Assembly (NCBI GenBank): GCA_937927675.1
Contig: CALBSG010000062.1
Location: forward strand, 1 to 30,356
DNA length: 30,356 nucleotides
Source of the DNA: an uncultured Paracoccaceae bacterium
Lineage (GTDB): Bacteria > Pseudomonadota > Alphaproteobacteria > Rhodobacterales > Rhodobacteraceae
Direction: 5' to 3'
Shown here: positions 29,761-30,356 of the stretch, piece by piece
Layout of the letters: each line of letters starts with the position of its first letter
How positions within the stretch are numbered: position 1 is the first letter of the stretch
Translations under genes and position numbers: made by a program
Notes under the pieces: generated by a model
Told to the model about the DNA's origin: nothing
Seen by the model: the letters and a program-made list of their open reading frames with translations, nothing else
The model's database searches: none

Positions 29761-30356
29761 TTAGGCTGGCAACACGAAGAACCAGTTGGCCCACAAGACC
29801 ACGGCAGCCCCTGCCACAAGGGCCAGATAGGGCAACATACCAGCCTTCCGTTCCCCCAGATCGCCCTCTTTCAGGCCCAGATCGTCATAGGCCTCTTTCG
29901 GGAACTTGCCGCCATCCTGCATGTAGTGGCGGTACCAGAACACCGGGATGATAAAGGCCGCAAAGATCAGGCCCGACCACAGCGCATTCTCATAGCCCCA
30001 GACCTTGGCGCCAGCGCCAAGGAACAGCGCGTTGACGAAGGCAAGGCAGGTGTTGATGGCAATCAGCCAGCTTGGTGCCTTCCACGGGCGGTCAAGATGG
30101 GCCGAATCGATCCGGTGAATCCAGCCGGCGTTCAGGTTCAGGAAGTTGAACATGATGTAGCCGACGTTCGAGATGGCGAGCACGTAGAAGTAACCCGCAA
30201 TGTCGGAGGCCAGCGCCAGCAGGAAGAGGTTGAAGGCGAAGTCCGTCCACATGGCACCCGTGGGTGCGCCATGCTTGTTGACGTGGCTCAGGTAGCGCGG
30301 CAGCCAGCCGTCGCGCGAGCCCTGGTAGAGCGTGCGCGAGGAACCGGCCATCGCGG
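29761..30356 (-). CDS. APC-family permease (N-terminus beyond the window)
   Basis: C-terminal 197 or so residues of a polytopic amino acid-polyamine-organocation transporter. AMAGSSRTLYQGSRDGWLP followed by VNKHGAPTGAMW is the typical loop between helices 8 and 9 of the family. Four to five membrane segments follow, then a soluble stretch with DGGKFPKEAYDDLGLKEGD and a last helix ending in WANWFFVLPA. The frame is open through base 30356, so the in-frame ATG at 30351 is internal. Position ahead of the dmm genes suggests uptake of a methylated amine or amino acid, but the family is broad and the terminator between them weakens the link. Confidence 0.9.
   Translation of the reverse strand, partial: AMAGSSRTLYQGSRDGWLPRYLSHVNKHGAPTGAMWTDFAFNLFLLALASDIAGYFYVLAISNVGYIMFNFLNLNAGWIHRIDSAHLDRPWKAPSWLIAINTCLAFVNALFLGAGAKVWGYENALWSGLIFAAFIIPVFWYRHYMQDGGKFPKEAYDDLGLKEGDLGERKAGMLPYLALVAGAAVVLWANWFFVLPA

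Noticed and set aside
1..30356. Defence island, prophage, CRISPR or integrated element
   Set aside because: Every gene of the window is a housekeeping, transport or catabolic gene with similar base composition; no integrase, transposase, repeats-spacer array or tRNA attachment site was found.

Overview
The window is the end of a high-GC alphaproteobacterial contig, most likely from the family Rhodobacteraceae (Rhodobacter/Gemmobacter/Tabrizicola-like). Supporting this are an RpoHII-type sigma factor behind a candidate RpoE (sigma-E) promoter, the rsmI-yraN-gshB / lpoA-like cluster, coupled glnD-murJ, a CtrA-box-like site before comM, and a dimethylamine monooxygenase (dmm) type operon as found in roseobacters. 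The first 25 bases are not genomic: they match the 3' end of the Illumina TruSeq read-2 adapter, so base 26 is the true contig end and cuts coaBC. No tRNA, rRNA, CRISPR array, insertion sequence or prophage gene was seen, and coding density is very high.

Layout. 26-1945 (minus): partial coaBC and the stress sigma factor rpoH, with a candidate sigma-E promoter (1981-2008) that overlaps the start of divergent cobU. 1997-5623 (plus): cobU and a CobC-like histidine phosphatase (cobalamin assembly), a glutathione S-transferase with a C-terminal YHS/TRASH-like Cys tail, and comM preceded by a CtrA-like motif. 5672-7899 (minus): gshB, yraN and rsmI. 7992-13489 (plus): an LpoA-like lipoprotein, glnD and murJ. 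13480-14157 (minus): a rhomboid-fold protein lacking the Ser-His dyad; it and murJ end inside one 22-bp perfect palindrome. 14240-18958 (plus): trpS, a branched-chain aminotransferase, a universal stress protein, a 64-aa orphan, an Nfu-type Fe-S carrier, tsaB and rimI.

19126-24728 (plus) is a nucleoside uptake and salvage operon: BMP-family binding lipoprotein/protein, double ABC ATPase, two permeases and purine-nucleoside phosphorylase. Imported purine nucleosides would be split to free base and ribose-1-phosphate.

24732-30356 (minus) reads, in transcription order: an APC-family permease (N-terminus beyond the window), a UUCG terminator, dmmD (GcvT-like folate enzyme), dmmA-like, dmmB-like (flavin/2Fe-2S reductase), dmmC-like (heme-dependent oxidative N-demethylase family) and a GlxA-type AraC regulator one base behind it. 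The likely job is oxidative N-demethylation of dimethylamine or a related methylated amine, with electrons passed from the reductase to the heme oxygenase and the released C1 unit taken up by the folate enzyme. This is the most distinctive metabolic module in the window. The enzyme family is already known from marine roseobacters; the linked regulator, the 14-bp intercistronic inverted repeat and the candidate operator are the parts that look under-described.
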